NCBI GenBank assembly: GCA_964542645.1
Contig: CAZIUG010000010.1
Span: forward strand, 1-64,000
DNA: 64,000 bases
Direction of reading: 5' to 3'
DNA from: Moanibacter sp964542645
Lineage (GTDB): Bacteria > Verrucomicrobiota > Verrucomicrobiia > Opitutales > UBA2987
Position numbers and translations under genes: made by a program. Numbering within the stretch: position 1 is the first letter of the stretch; each line of letters begins with the position of its first letter. Under the pieces are notes generated by a model. The model was not told the DNA's origin, did no database searches, and saw only the letters and a program-made list of their open reading frames with translations. Of this stretch, positions 1-9,157 are shown in pieces.

Positions 1-293
1 GCGAAATCCCAAAGCAGCATATCTAAATCCGAGTTTCCCCGGCTCTGTTGCCACAGCCACTCTCGATTCATCGGGTCTTCCCCAAGCACTAGTTGGTTAA
101 GCCACGGAATCAGGGGTGGGCCCATCCAGTAGCCACTGGTCCCAGTGTCAGTAACAAGTTCTTGGATCTGTACGGAGGTCTCGCGCGGTTCAGACTGCAG
201 CATCTCTATGGGATATGCACTGTAGCCGTACTTCGAGGACATGCGACGTGTTGTGGCGGTGAATTCGTGAGATTTGATCTCGGTAATTTTCAT
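1..293 (-). CDS. Enolase-superfamily (mandelate racemase/muconate lactonizing) enzyme, N-terminal part
   Basis: This gene starts with the ATG at 291-293 and runs leftward off the window, so only about 97 residues are visible. The protein opens MKITEIKSHEF, continues with a hairpin-like stretch around VTDTGTSGYW, and reaches a DLDMLLWDFA segment. This is the layout of the N-terminal capping domain of mandelate racemase/muconate lactonizing enzymes, whose barrel usually begins with a DxAlWD motif. The catalytic lysines and metal ligands lie outside the window, so the reaction (dehydration, racemisation or cycloisomerisation of a carboxylate) cannot be told. It is divergent from the cupin-like gene at 367, with 73 bases between their start codons. 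Confidence 0.72.
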   Translation of the reverse strand, partial: MKITEIKSHEFTATTRRMSSKYGYSAYPIEMLQSEPRETSVQIQELVTDTGTSGYWMGPPLIPWLNQLVLGEDPMNREWLWQQSRGNSDLDMLLWDF

Positions 294-366
294 GGTTTTT
301 TTCTAGGCTATATGAAATATTTGTCGATCAGAACATTTCAGAGCAAAAACATTTCATCGATTTCAA

Positions 367-762
367 ATGTTTAGCTCCTACGATAATAATGCTATCGTAA
401 CCCGGTTAGAACGGGAAAAGCGCCCGATTCACATCACGGTAAACAATTATGGGTGGCCGGAACCGACTGTTCAAGGATTTGTTATATCAGGTTCTGAGAA
501 TAGGGGCCCGATCGACAAGCTAGGTCCACGGTGTCTACTGAGTGAATGGCGACAGATTGCCTTGGAAGAGGGGGAAAATATAGAAGAATCAAAGCTACAG
601 AAAAACGAACACTGGATGCTCATAACAGGGAAGATCGGACTGGAATTAGATGGGGTAATGTTTGAATTGGCTCCACAGGATGTTGCGCTCTTAAGTGCCG
701 GTACCCGGAAGCGATTGACGGCATGGGGTGGAGCGCGGATAATAGTAGCACGAGAAAGATAA
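367..762 (+). CDS. Small cupin-like protein
   Basis: A 131-residue protein without signal peptide or membrane segment. The second half (NEHWMLITGKIGLELDG, then a PQDVALLSAGTRKRL stretch) has the alternating short strands and the 'G-x-x-x-L-x-P-x-D' turn of a single-domain cupin. The usual metal-binding His-x-His is reduced to one His (EHW), so metal binding is uncertain. Cupins of this size next to catabolic enzymes are often sugar-acid isomerases, dioxygenases or binding proteins; nothing here decides between these. It is divergent from the enolase-superfamily gene and precedes the isochorismatase-like gene by 162 bases. Confidence 0.55.
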   Translation: MFSSYDNNAIVTRLEREKRPIHITVNNYGWPEPTVQGFVISGSENRGPIDKLGPRCLLSEWRQIALEEGENIEESKLQKNEHWMLITGKIGLELDGVMFELAPQDVALLSAGTRKRLTAWGGARIIVARER

Positions 763-924
763 GTTGAATTTTCAGATACTGGATGGATTTTGGGACCGGT
801 TCGTACTCTAATATTGTCGCTTTTCTGTAATCCGTGTATTCAACATATGACTACGGGGATTAGAAGACTGGAGAGACCAAGTGTTTCAAGGTGCATGCCT
901 TAGAGATTTAAAATAAAGTTACAG

Positions 925-1623
925 ATGAAAATCATCAACGATGTCGAAGTTCTAACCACGATTCATGAACTTGTAGAACCATCACGTACTGCGGTCCTAG
1001 TCATTGACATGCAAAACAGTGGTTTAAAATCGCTGGCCTATGAGGAACCCGGGTTTGAAAGAGGAGGTACTGATATTTCGAATTTAGCTGCCGTCATTCC
1101 TCACATCCAACGCCTTCTGGTCGCTGCGAGAAGTGCTAGCCTCGTCGTGGCTTATGCGCAATGGATCGACCGGACGAAGGATGGGGCTTCCTTGGTAAAT
1201 GGTCCCCACCTGTATTGTCACCGGGACGACGCGGAGCCAAATAATGTTGTTGAAGGCAGCCATGAGGCGCAGACTATTGAAGAACTAAAACCTCAGTCTG
1301 GGGATTACGTTTTCAATAAAAGTTGGTCTAGTACCTTCCATCACACAGGTTTGGACGATGTTTTACGGGGACGGGATATCCGGAGTGTGATTATGGTAGG
1401 GTGTCTTACAGGAGGCTGCGTTCTCAAGAGTGCGATCGATGCTTCGCACCATAACTACTATCCGGTTCTAGTTAGAGATTGCGTGGCCTCGTACAATCAG
1501 GAGAGCCATGATCTGGCACTGAGATGGCTGGAAACCAAATTTCCAGTTTTCGACTCCGAGGAGATTGAAACTGTCTGGCATGAGATGAAAAGTGAAAGGG
1601 AGAAGCCTTTGACTAAGGCTTGA
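925..1623 (+). CDS. Isochorismatase-like cysteine hydrolase
   Basis: The 232-residue protein has the cysteine-hydrolase fold of isochorismatase, nicotinamidase and N-carbamoylsarcosine amidase. The family triad is visible: Asp28 in VLVIDMQN, Lys132 in VFNKSWSS and Cys165 in VGCLTGGCVLKSAIDA. Length is normal for the family. In this family the cysteine attacks an amide or carbamoyl group; the isochorismate reaction itself is only one possibility, and with no siderophore genes nearby an amidase role is more likely (inference). It is followed after 49 bases by an SDR gene and then by a nitrilase-family gene, so two different C-N hydrolases sit in one short region. Confidence 0.82.
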   Translation: MKIINDVEVLTTIHELVEPSRTAVLVIDMQNSGLKSLAYEEPGFERGGTDISNLAAVIPHIQRLLVAARSASLVVAYAQWIDRTKDGASLVNGPHLYCHRDDAEPNNVVEGSHEAQTIEELKPQSGDYVFNKSWSSTFHHTGLDDVLRGRDIRSVIMVGCLTGGCVLKSAIDASHHNYYPVLVRDCVASYNQESHDLALRWLETKFPVFDSEEIETVWHEMKSEREKPLTKA

Positions 1624-1672
1624 TTTTTAGTAATAGAAACCGGAATTATTTAGCGGAAGGGAGTTCGGAAAA

Positions 1673-2467
1673 ATGGAAGTAAAAAACCGAGTAGCAATTG
1701 TGACTGGTGCCGGTCAAGGCATCGGAGAAGCAACCGCTCAGTGTTTAGCCCGAGAGGGCGCCGCGGTCGTTGTCGTAGACTTGAACTCGGACGCGGGTTC
1801 TGCCACCGCCAACGCTATCGTCGGATCTGGCGGTCGCGCAAAATTTGTCGGAGCTGACGTAACCCGTGCTGACGAGGTTCGGACCATGATCGAAGAGGGA
1901 ATGGACGCATTTGGTAGAATCGATATCTTGGCCAATGTAGCTGGAATACAAGGCATGGTGTCCGATGTAGTCGAATTGCCTGAGGACGAATGGCACCGCG
2001 TTCTAGACGCTAATATCACCAGCGTCTACCTGTGTTCGAAGTACTGCATCCCCGCAATGGAAAAAGGCGGGGGCGGAGCCATTGTTAACGTAGCTTCCAT
2101 GCAAAGCTACTTCAATATGCCTGGATCCTCTGCTTATGCAGCGGCCAAGGGCGGTATCGTGTCTCTAACCCGCTGTATGGCCCTGGATTTTGCCCATCGA
2201 AAAATTCGCGTTAATGCAGTTGCTCCAGGTTATATCGATACCCCACTGTTGCGCGGCTTTGCCCAAGCTACAGGAGATGAAAAGGGGACGATTGACCACT
2301 GGAACAGTCGCATACCTATTGGCCGACTTCAGACACCCGACGAAGTAGCTCAGGTGATCCTCTTTCTGGCCTCTGCTCGGGCAGAGGCAGTAACTGGTGT
2401 AACTTATCCAGTTGACGGTGGCATGATGACTGCTCAGCCGACTTGGGGAGGCGTCCCTTCTTCGTAG
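1673..2467 (+). CDS. Short-chain dehydrogenase/reductase (classical SDR)
   Basis: A 264-residue NAD(P)-dependent oxidoreductase. It shows the glycine motif TGAGQGIG at residues 11-18, the NVAG motif near residue 88, and the catalytic Ser142, Tyr155 and Lys159. Asp36 at the end of strand 2 (VVVVDLNS) favours NAD over NADP, by the family rule. The C-terminal part (VTGVTYPVDGGMM) matches the FabG-like classical type. The start at ATG 1673 follows a GGAAGGGAG stretch. It lies 49 bases after the isochorismatase-like gene, so the two may be cotranscribed. The substrate is not evident; sugar acids, polyols or keto acids are typical. Confidence 0.87.
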   Translation: MEVKNRVAIVTGAGQGIGEATAQCLAREGAAVVVVDLNSDAGSATANAIVGSGGRAKFVGADVTRADEVRTMIEEGMDAFGRIDILANVAGIQGMVSDVVELPEDEWHRVLDANITSVYLCSKYCIPAMEKGGGGAIVNVASMQSYFNMPGSSAYAAAKGGIVSLTRCMALDFAHRKIRVNAVAPGYIDTPLLRGFAQATGDEKGTIDHWNSRIPIGRLQTPDEVAQVILFLASARAEAVTGVTYPVDGGMMTAQPTWGGVPSS

Positions 2468-2622
2468 CTCGAATTATTGCAAAATCAGGCTTGATCTAGC
2501 AATATGTCCCAACGGAGCTGACAGCAAGGCAAGGCCTAAATTTTTCTCGATGTTTTCTCGCTAAAGTGGATAGCGGACAACTCGAAGAAAACACCGCGTA
2601 ACAAAATCAGGAAAATTTGACC

Positions 2623-3525
2623 ATGTTTAGCAATGTGCCTGTAGCCGCTATATCCTTTAGACCAGAGAAATTCAATCTCCAGGAGAATGTGGATCGGTTG
2701 GAGCAGAGGTTCGAGCAGGCTGCTGATGGTGGAGCGCAGCTGGCCGTAGCCCCCGAAGGGATTTTAGAGGGCTATGTCGTCAGCGAGATTCTTGTTGGCC
2801 GGGCCCCGGCTGAGCGTATGAACGATGTAGCACTAACTATGCGTAGTCCTCTCATTCGACGGTTTCGGAACTTGGCGATTAAGAGGGGAATTTGTCTCGC
2901 TTTTGGGCTGGCTGAGCGGTGCGAAAATGGGGTTTTCAACTGTGCCGTCTTTATCGATCACAAGGGGCGGACAAGAGGTAAGTACCACAAGATGCAACTG
3001 GCAGAAGGGTATTGCGATACCTGGTGGTTCAATCGCCTTGGAAAACGCAGCCGGGCCTTTAGTACCCCCTTCGGGCGCGCTGGGTTTCTGATATGTAATG
3101 ATCGATGGAACGAAGACATTGCCCGCATTCCGGTCCTGGATGGGGCGCGGTACTTGCTTATTCCTTCATATGGCGATCGATCTCGTGCTCAGGACCAAGC
3201 TGTTCTCAGCCGAGCCCGTGAAAACGGAGTGCCAATAGTTGAGGCCAACGTTGGAGTTACCATGATTGTTAGCAAAGGAGAAATCGTTGCAGTTTCACGC
3301 AAAATCGATAGCATTACATTTGGTGACATCTCAATTCCAGCCACCTCCTCTCAATCGAATCGGAATCGTCACGAGAATACCTTCCTTGACTGGCGAAAAA
3401 AGGAAATGCCAAAGCGTTACCGTAACCACATGAAGGCTTCACGGAAGGACAAAAAGAAGAGAGATTTAGTATCGGAGATACCGGTGAAGCATGATTCCAA
3501 GGGCCGTCTTTTATTCCAAATGTAG
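2623..3525 (+). CDS. Carbon-nitrogen hydrolase (nitrilase superfamily)
   Basis: A 300-residue amidohydrolase of the nitrilase superfamily. The catalytic Glu-Lys-Cys triad is visible: Glu45 in VAPEGILEGY, Lys120 in RGKYHKMQL and Cys158 in GFLICNDRW. I chose the ATG at 2623 rather than the in-frame TTG at 2617, because the AGGA at 2609-2612 is correctly spaced from the ATG and too close to the TTG. After residue 240 the sequence becomes a basic, Lys/Arg-rich tail (KKRDLVSEIPVKHD), beyond the usual core and of unknown role. The enzyme would hydrolyse an amide, carbamoyl or nitrile substrate; which one is unknown. Confidence 0.82.
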   Translation: MFSNVPVAAISFRPEKFNLQENVDRLEQRFEQAADGGAQLAVAPEGILEGYVVSEILVGRAPAERMNDVALTMRSPLIRRFRNLAIKRGICLAFGLAERCENGVFNCAVFIDHKGRTRGKYHKMQLAEGYCDTWWFNRLGKRSRAFSTPFGRAGFLICNDRWNEDIARIPVLDGARYLLIPSYGDRSRAQDQAVLSRARENGVPIVEANVGVTMIVSKGEIVAVSRKIDSITFGDISIPATSSQSNRNRHENTFLDWRKKEMPKRYRNHMKASRKDKKKRDLVSEIPVKHDSKGRLLFQM

Positions 3526-3531
3526 CCTGCT

Positions 3532-3547
3532 TAAGATTGAAATCTTA
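3532..3547. repeat. Short inverted repeat between convergent genes
   Basis: TAAGAT and ATCTTA enclose a TGAA loop just after the stop codon of the nitrilase gene. The stem is AT-rich and no T-run follows on either strand, so it could be a weak terminator at most. The rest of the 219 bases to the convergent DsbD-like gene shows nothing else. Confidence 0.3.
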
Positions 3548-3744
3548 GGGGACAGAATTACGAGGTGCGGAGATCACAAACTTTTAACAGAAGTTGACGT
3601 CCTCTCCTTTCTGTAACAGGAAATTGAATACCTTACTAGAAGTAGAAATGTGACCGAACCAAGCCAAAAAATGTTCTGAGAAACGGGCGATTACATCACC
3701 AAAAAAGAGTACTGAACTAGAGTAGGGGATAAAAGGTCTGTAAA

Positions 3745-5850
3745 TTACAATGTTCTAATTTTTTTGAGAACGATCCTCGGTGTAAGGATCTCTGGAAAAA
3801 TCAAGGGTTCATCAAGGCCTGGAACATAGAGCACATTAAATGGAACCGCAGCTCTGCCGAAATCGGCAAGTGCAGCCGTAATTTGGGGGTCCTGGGTAGT
3901 CCAATCCGCCTTTAAAGCTGCGATCTTTTTTTCCTGAAAGGCTTGCTGAACCTTTTTCGAAGAAAATACTAATCTTTTGTTGGTAAGGCAGGTAGCGCAC
4001 CAGCGGGCTGTAAAGTCGACAAAAACCGGCCTTCCCTCGGATCGTAATAAGTTCAATCTCTCTGGGGTCCATTCTAACCAAGTTATCGCCTCTGGAGAAC
4101 TGTCGGGAAATCCGGAATATAGACCGAAGACTAGGATTGAGGCAGTTGTTACAGACCCAATCTTTTTTGCTATTGGGCGAACAATGGGTGTGACCCAGCG
4201 GCCAAATATCCAACAAGCCAAAGCAATCAGAACGAAGGAAAATATTGCTTCGAGCAATTCGGATTCTCGCAATTGTCCATTTAGTACCCAGATGAGGTAG
4301 CCGACAACGCCATAAAGGGGAAAGGCAAAAAATTGCTTAACGGTTTCCATCCAGCGTCCCGGTCTAGGAAGCAGCGAAACTGATTTGGGGAAGATGGAAA
4401 GGAGTAGGAAAGGCATTGCGAGACCGAGACCGATGAGGGTGAATACGGACAAGGAGGGTAAGGGTTTTAATGTTAAAGCAGCTCCAAGGGCGGGGGCGAG
4501 GAACGGGGCTGCGCAGGGAGTAGCGACAAGCGTAGCGAGTGTTCCGCTTAAGAAGGATCCGCTGAGGCCATCTTTAGATCTGAGACGATTCCCCAAGAAT
4601 ATTAAGCTGGGTGCTACTTCGAAGAGACCGCTTAAGTTTAGAGCAAAAACAAAGAGAAAGGTTGCGATGCAGAAAACGAACGAAGGAGACTGCAGCTGAA
4701 AACCCCATCCAAGCTCCTTGCCTCCTGCCCGAAGAAGTATTAGGAGAAGGGAGAGAAGCCAAAACGAGACCAGAATTCCAAGAGTATAAACGATCCCATG
4801 CTGAATCACTGTCCCTCGGTCTTTTCCTGTTTGTCTGACGAAGCTCAGAATTTTGAGCCCCAGAACGGGAAACACACACGGCATAAGATTGAGAACGAGT
4901 CCCCCAAGAAAGGCCAAGCCTAGGGTGGCGGTGAAGGTTGGGGAGTCAAATCCGGTGCGAGTTGGAATAGCCCCAGCCGATATTCTTAGAGCCGTGGCAG
5001 GTGCAATCCCTTGCTGGATCGGTGTTTCAACATAAATAGCTTTCGAAACGCCTTGTGAAAACAGACCGTCCTTTGAAAAAAGCACTCCTCGAAGGGTTTC
5101 TAGAGGCTCAGTATACTTAGCCCGAGTAACTTTTAGGAGAATCTTGTCCTTCCTAATGGAGAAACTCTGTGCTTCGCTGGGGTCAACTTGTCCATCCATA
5201 GAAAAGAAATAAAGGTGCTCTATGGCATCGTTGACCTTTCCCTGAGTATGGATCAGGAGTTCAATTGTATCCTCACCTCCAAAGGGAAAAAATTGCCACG
5301 GATCCGGGTCTTTGGGAAGAGTAGTTCGCGCCTTCGCCAAGGCAGATCGCCACTCCTCATTTGCCCTTGCTGTGGAATCGCTGATTAAAAGATCAAGGTG
5401 CAGATTCGCACTGCCTTGTATACAGATGTCACTACACATCAGAAAAGTTGTTGTGGCTGCGAGTCTAACTGAATTCCCTTGGTTAAGATCTAGGGGCGGT
5501 GTGATCTCAACCAAATGGTAAACTTCGTCCTCATAACCGTAGTTAATCAATTCATTAAGGTTGAAGATCTTTGGCACGGGCCACTGGATCGGTCCTGCTT
5601 CGAAACCTGGTGGGAGCACCCATTCGATCACGGTAGGTAGGCCGGCGACGCCTGGATTTACCCAGTAGGTATGCCACTGAGGATCAATCTTGAATAACAA
5701 GGCTACGGTAAAGGGAATCCCGGGCTGTATTGCAGTTACTTCCGATATAAGCTCTGCTGTTACATGTTTGTCACGCACTGGGATTGCTTCCACATTCGCG
5801 ACTGCGAGGAGGTAAACGAATAAGGAAAATATTGTGTTGAATATCCTCAT
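3745..5850 (-). CDS. DsbD-like protein-disulfide reductase
   Basis: From ATG 5850 the protein has 701 residues; an in-frame TTG at 5910 would add 20 residues in front of what looks like a signal peptide (MRIFNTIFSLFVYLLAVANVEA), so I reject it. The layout is that of DsbD/ScsB. A periplasmic N-terminal domain has a Cys-x3-Cys pair (MCSDIC, about residues 139-143). A membrane domain of about eight helices carries the two key cysteines in NLMPCVFP (about 325) and VATPCAAPF (about 446). A C-terminal thioredoxin-like domain has WCATC (about 617-621). The protein would carry electrons from cytoplasmic thioredoxin to periplasmic thiol proteins or c-type cytochrome assembly. The pentaheme and monoheme cytochromes at 37.9-39.4 kb are possible clients (inference). 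Confidence 0.88.
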   Translation of the reverse strand: MRIFNTIFSLFVYLLAVANVEAIPVRDKHVTAELISEVTAIQPGIPFTVALLFKIDPQWHTYWVNPGVAGLPTVIEWVLPPGFEAGPIQWPVPKIFNLNELINYGYEDEVYHLVEITPPLDLNQGNSVRLAATTTFLMCSDICIQGSANLHLDLLISDSTARANEEWRSALAKARTTLPKDPDPWQFFPFGGEDTIELLIHTQGKVNDAIEHLYFFSMDGQVDPSEAQSFSIRKDKILLKVTRAKYTEPLETLRGVLFSKDGLFSQGVSKAIYVETPIQQGIAPATALRISAGAIPTRTGFDSPTFTATLGLAFLGGLVLNLMPCVFPVLGLKILSFVRQTGKDRGTVIQHGIVYTLGILVSFWLLSLLLILLRAGGKELGWGFQLQSPSFVFCIATFLFVFALNLSGLFEVAPSLIFLGNRLRSKDGLSGSFLSGTLATLVATPCAAPFLAPALGAALTLKPLPSLSVFTLIGLGLAMPFLLLSIFPKSVSLLPRPGRWMETVKQFFAFPLYGVVGYLIWVLNGQLRESELLEAIFSFVLIALACWIFGRWVTPIVRPIAKKIGSVTTASILVFGLYSGFPDSSPEAITWLEWTPERLNLLRSEGRPVFVDFTARWCATCLTNKRLVFSSKKVQQAFQEKKIAALKADWTTQDPQITAALADFGRAAVPFNVLYVPGLDEPLIFPEILTPRIVLKKIRTL

Positions 5851-6239
5851 CGAATTGAAGTCGGATTCCCTAGGAGTTTTTCGGGTTTCAAGGCCTTGGG
5901 TGCTCGTCAAGAGAATGAGTGCGTGTACAAGTTCTTAATAATATTTCAAGTCTCTGGATCGAAAGAATTCCCGATCCTCTCAAGTCATTTAGATCAATTC
6001 TATGGTCTCATAAGTTCAAGAAATTATTAGGAGCAGCGCGATAAAAATGATGGACTCTGATTCCCCTGTAAGTCTAAAAGCATAGTATGTTTCATACGCT
6101 CGACTAGTTAATTTCATTTTAACGAGCGATTCAAAACAAGGGTTTAAAATACTTGCTTGATGTCAATCTGTTGTAGCTATACACCGTCTGGCTGGTGTTC
6201 CAGGGAGAGGAACCGACGGATTCATAGGGAGAAGTTAGG
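5851..6239. promoter_or_regulatory. Divergent intergenic region with an imperfect palindrome at 6097-6128
   Basis: These 389 bases separate the leftward DsbD-like gene from the rightward efflux factor and must hold both promoters. The clearest structure is CGCTCG at 6097-6102 paired with CGAGCG at 6123-6128, with a second pair inside it (GTTAA at 6107-6111, TTAAC at 6119-6123). It could be an operator or a hairpin; nothing in the sequence tells which. I see no tRNA or small gene. A GGGAGAAG stretch close before the ATG at 6240 can serve as ribosome binding site. Confidence 0.35.
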
Positions 6240-7673
6240 ATGAGAGAGGTGGTGCTCACGATTCTGGTAGTGGCATTTGCAGGCGGCTGTGTTACCCCTT
6301 TGGTAGAACGAAACGATGGCATCCCGGTGGAACTTCCATCCACATGGACGGTTGATAAGGGAAAGGTTCTTTTACCCTTCGAGGACGGATGGATCGATGA
6401 TTTTGAGGGTGGAGATCTAGTCGGGTTAGTGAGGAAAGCGTTGCTTCACAACTTGGATCTAAGGGCAGCATCGGGACGTTTAGAGGCGGCACGAGCAACA
6501 GCCTCAATATCAAGAGCGGATCGATGGCCCCAGGCTACTGGGAGACAAGATAATATTCGCCGACAGCGAACAGGCACCACAGGATTTGCCATTACTAGCA
6601 GTCGTAATAACAACTTCTCTCTTTCTCTTTCTTTTAATTGGGAGCTGGACATTTGGGGAAGGCTGCGTGATGCGCATCAGGCAGCGCTCGCGGATTGGCA
6701 GGCAGCCCAAGAAGATTACCGGGCAGCTCGTCTCTCGTTGGCCGCGAGGACTGTACAGACGTGGTTCGATGTGGTTGAAGCTGGTTTGCAGGTCCGTCTG
6801 GCTGAAGATACGATGAGGAGTTTTGAGGCGAATCTCTTGACCATCGAACAACGGTTTCGCAGTGGGATCAGCCGAGCTTTAGATCTTCGGCTGACGCGGG
6901 CTAATGTAGCTGTAGCAAGGAGTAGACTGGAGGCGCGAAAAGGGCAGCTTGATGCCGTTGTGAGACGGTTGGAAGTTTTTATGGGACAATATCCGTCACA
7001 TAACTTGTCAGTCGCCGATCGGCTCCCTCAAATCCGGCATCCGGTACCGGCAGGCCTCCCTTCCGAGCTCCTGGTGCGTCGTCCCGATATTGCTGCGGCC
7101 GAAAGACGGTTGGCAGCTTCTGAAGAAAGAGTTAAAGTGTCGAAAAAGAGCCGATTGCCGGCGATTCGATTGACCGGAGGTGGAGGAACTAGTACGGACG
7201 ATTTTAATCAGTTGCTCAATATGGATTTTAAAGTCTGGAATATTGGCAGTGGTATAGTTCAGCCATTATTTCAGGGTGGTCGACTGCTTGCTAATGTAAA
7301 GCGCCGGCAGGCTCAGTACGAGATCGCTTTGGCCGATTACGGGCGGACTGCGCTCACGGCATTTCGGGAAGTTGAAAGTTCGCTCGCCTCCGAATCGTAT
7401 CTTGCTAGGCAAGAGGAGGAGTTACGAGTTGCGGCAGAAGAGTCAATGGGTGCCGCAGCTTTGGCATGGGACCAGTACCAAAGGGGACTAAATGATATCA
7501 TGACGGTTCTTGAATCCCAGAGGCGGTCCTTCGATTCGCAAAGACAGCTTCTTCAAATCTCCAATGCGCGTTTACAAAATAGGGTTGATCTGTATCTTGC
7601 ATTGGGTGGTGATTTTGAGTTAGGAGAAATCAAAGAAGGTGCCGATCCAAACGTCCGTTTAGAATTGCCCTAG
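6240..7673 (+). CDS. Outer-membrane efflux lipoprotein (TolC/NodT/OprM family)
   Basis: A 477-residue outer-membrane factor of an RND-type efflux system. The start MREVVLTILVVAFAGGC is a lipoprotein signal peptide with the lipobox AGGC, so Cys17 should be lipidated. Two long helical halves with the heptad-rich pattern of the family follow, including LRAASGRLEAARA and LVRRPDIAAAERRL, the latter a hallmark of NodT/OprM proteins. It should form the trimeric channel across the outer membrane. No adaptor or pump gene is adjacent; the only ones in the window are at 48.6-53.4 kb, so it may serve those or another pump. Confidence 0.9.
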   Translation: MREVVLTILVVAFAGGCVTPLVERNDGIPVELPSTWTVDKGKVLLPFEDGWIDDFEGGDLVGLVRKALLHNLDLRAASGRLEAARATASISRADRWPQATGRQDNIRRQRTGTTGFAITSSRNNNFSLSLSFNWELDIWGRLRDAHQAALADWQAAQEDYRAARLSLAARTVQTWFDVVEAGLQVRLAEDTMRSFEANLLTIEQRFRSGISRALDLRLTRANVAVARSRLEARKGQLDAVVRRLEVFMGQYPSHNLSVADRLPQIRHPVPAGLPSELLVRRPDIAAAERRLAASEERVKVSKKSRLPAIRLTGGGGTSTDDFNQLLNMDFKVWNIGSGIVQPLFQGGRLLANVKRRQAQYEIALADYGRTALTAFREVESSLASESYLARQEEELRVAAEESMGAAALAWDQYQRGLNDIMTVLESQRRSFDSQRQLLQISNARLQNRVDLYLALGGDFELGEIKEGADPNVRLELP

Positions 7674-7859
7674 AATTGCCCATCGGAAAAAGGTAGAGAA
7701 TTAGGTCCTTTCGAGTATGGATTCTGAGAAGAAGGCCCTTTTCCCCTAACGTTAGACGTTCGAGAAACAAGAGGTTTTGGTTGGGGAATAACGAGTATTC
7801 GATACCAAAGTTCAAATCCTGATGAGCGCCCTTAAATGGTTAAAAAGGAACTAACTCGC

Positions 7860-9137
7860 TTACAGGATTCTAAGTGATTGGCGGAAGAGTTCCCTAAGGT
7901 CTTCAGCAGTGGCCGGTCTTGGAGAGAGTTTAGTTACCCGATGTTGAGGAAGGGTGCCGGCCACGAGATTATCGATATCGGTTTCATTGTAGCCTAGGGC
8001 TTCGAGGCCGTCGGGCATTTCAGTTTTTTTCATCATGGCCACAATTGCGCCGGAAAGAGCCTCGCCTGCGTCGCTCGGAGAGTAGTCGGATGTGTCGACT
8101 CCCAATAGGTGGGCAGCCAGAAGATGCGATTCTGGATTTGCAGGGGCAGTGAATCGGAATACGGCTGGCGCGTTGAGGATTACGGAAATACCATGTGGAA
8201 CGATGGGATGATCGACAACATAGCCATCGGGAACATAGTTCTCAACAAGTCCGGCAACTGGATAGGACATGCCATGAGGGAGATGGACGCCTGCGTTGCC
8301 GAATCCTATTCCGGCAAAGGTAGCAGCTAGTAGCATTTGGCCACGCGCTTCATCATCCGATGGATCGTCAATCACCCGAAGGAGATTTTTCGAGACCATT
8401 TCAATGGCCCGAGAGGCCCATATTTGACTGATTGGGTTTGCTCCTTGATAGGCGGGTCGCAATTTGGGATCATCTTGGGCTGGTCGGTCGTGGTAAGGTA
8501 GGGCGGTGAGAGATTCAATGGCATGACTAAGAACATCTAATCCGCAGGATGCAGCCACCATTCTGGGAAGCGACTTTGTGTTGTTGGGGTCAATGATCCC
8601 TTTTGAGGGACGTAAGTAGCGATGGGCAATCCCGGTTTTTGTTTTTATCTCTTCAAAGTCGAAAATGGCGACGCCCGTGGTCTCACTTCCAGTGCCAGCG
8701 GTCGTGGGTACTGCGACGAGAGGCTTAAGCGGACCAGGAACAGGACGTCCCTCGCCAATTGGTGGATTAACATAATCGAGGAAGTTAGATGGGTAGCTCG
8801 AGTAAAGATTTGCCGCCTTAGCTGTGTCGATGGTGGAACCACCGCCAACAGCGATGAAACCTTCGAAACCTCCATTGGTAGCTACGGCGATCGCCTCTTT
8901 AAAGGAGGAATCGCTGGGTTCCACGCGGACTTGATCGTATAATACGGAATCGATGCCTTCGTCCCTCAAGGATTTAAGAGTAATCTCAACGGCATCGCTT
9001 TGGCTTAGATTGGGATCGGTCAGAACCATTACTCGACCGACTCCCAGTTCCGCCACGTCAGATCCGACTTCTCTAGTTACCCCCGGTCCAAATTTAATGG
9101 AGGATGTGTCGAGCGTGAATGCAGACTCTCGTTTCAT
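7860..9137 (-). CDS. Hydroxyacid-oxoacid transhydrogenase (ADHFE1-like iron-containing alcohol dehydrogenase)
   Basis: The 425-residue protein belongs to the iron-dependent alcohol dehydrogenase family: GGGSTIDTAKA in the nucleotide-binding part, PTTAGTGSE, and metal-ligand segments around LDVLSHAIES, GVHLPHGMSYP and PHGISV. The segment LTALPYHDRP and the ending TLPQHRVTKLSPRPA are characteristic of the hydroxyacid-oxoacid transhydrogenase branch (animal ADHFE1), which interconverts 4-hydroxybutyrate and succinic semialdehyde with 2-oxoglutarate and 2-hydroxyglutarate. The branch assignment rests on remembered similarity. It starts 20 bases after the stop of thrH and is probably cotranscribed with it. 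Confidence 0.85.
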   Translation of the reverse strand: MKRESAFTLDTSSIKFGPGVTREVGSDVAELGVGRVMVLTDPNLSQSDAVEITLKSLRDEGIDSVLYDQVRVEPSDSSFKEAIAVATNGGFEGFIAVGGGSTIDTAKAANLYSSYPSNFLDYVNPPIGEGRPVPGPLKPLVAVPTTAGTGSETTGVAIFDFEEIKTKTGIAHRYLRPSKGIIDPNNTKSLPRMVAASCGLDVLSHAIESLTALPYHDRPAQDDPKLRPAYQGANPISQIWASRAIEMVSKNLLRVIDDPSDDEARGQMLLAATFAGIGFGNAGVHLPHGMSYPVAGLVENYVPDGYVVDHPIVPHGISVILNAPAVFRFTAPANPESHLLAAHLLGVDTSDYSPSDAGEALSGAIVAMMKKTEMPDGLEALGYNETDIDNLVAGTLPQHRVTKLSPRPATAEDLRELFRQSLRIL

Positions 9138-9157
9138 GGAGCAACCATTTCCTCTGG

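Noticed and set aside
93..374. Rightward open frame of 93 codons
   Set aside because: It lies opposite the partial enolase-superfamily gene, whose protein has clear family motifs; the rightward translation has none.
2617..2622. TTG start for the nitrilase gene
   Set aside because: The ribosome binding site is too close to this codon and correctly spaced for the ATG at 2623.
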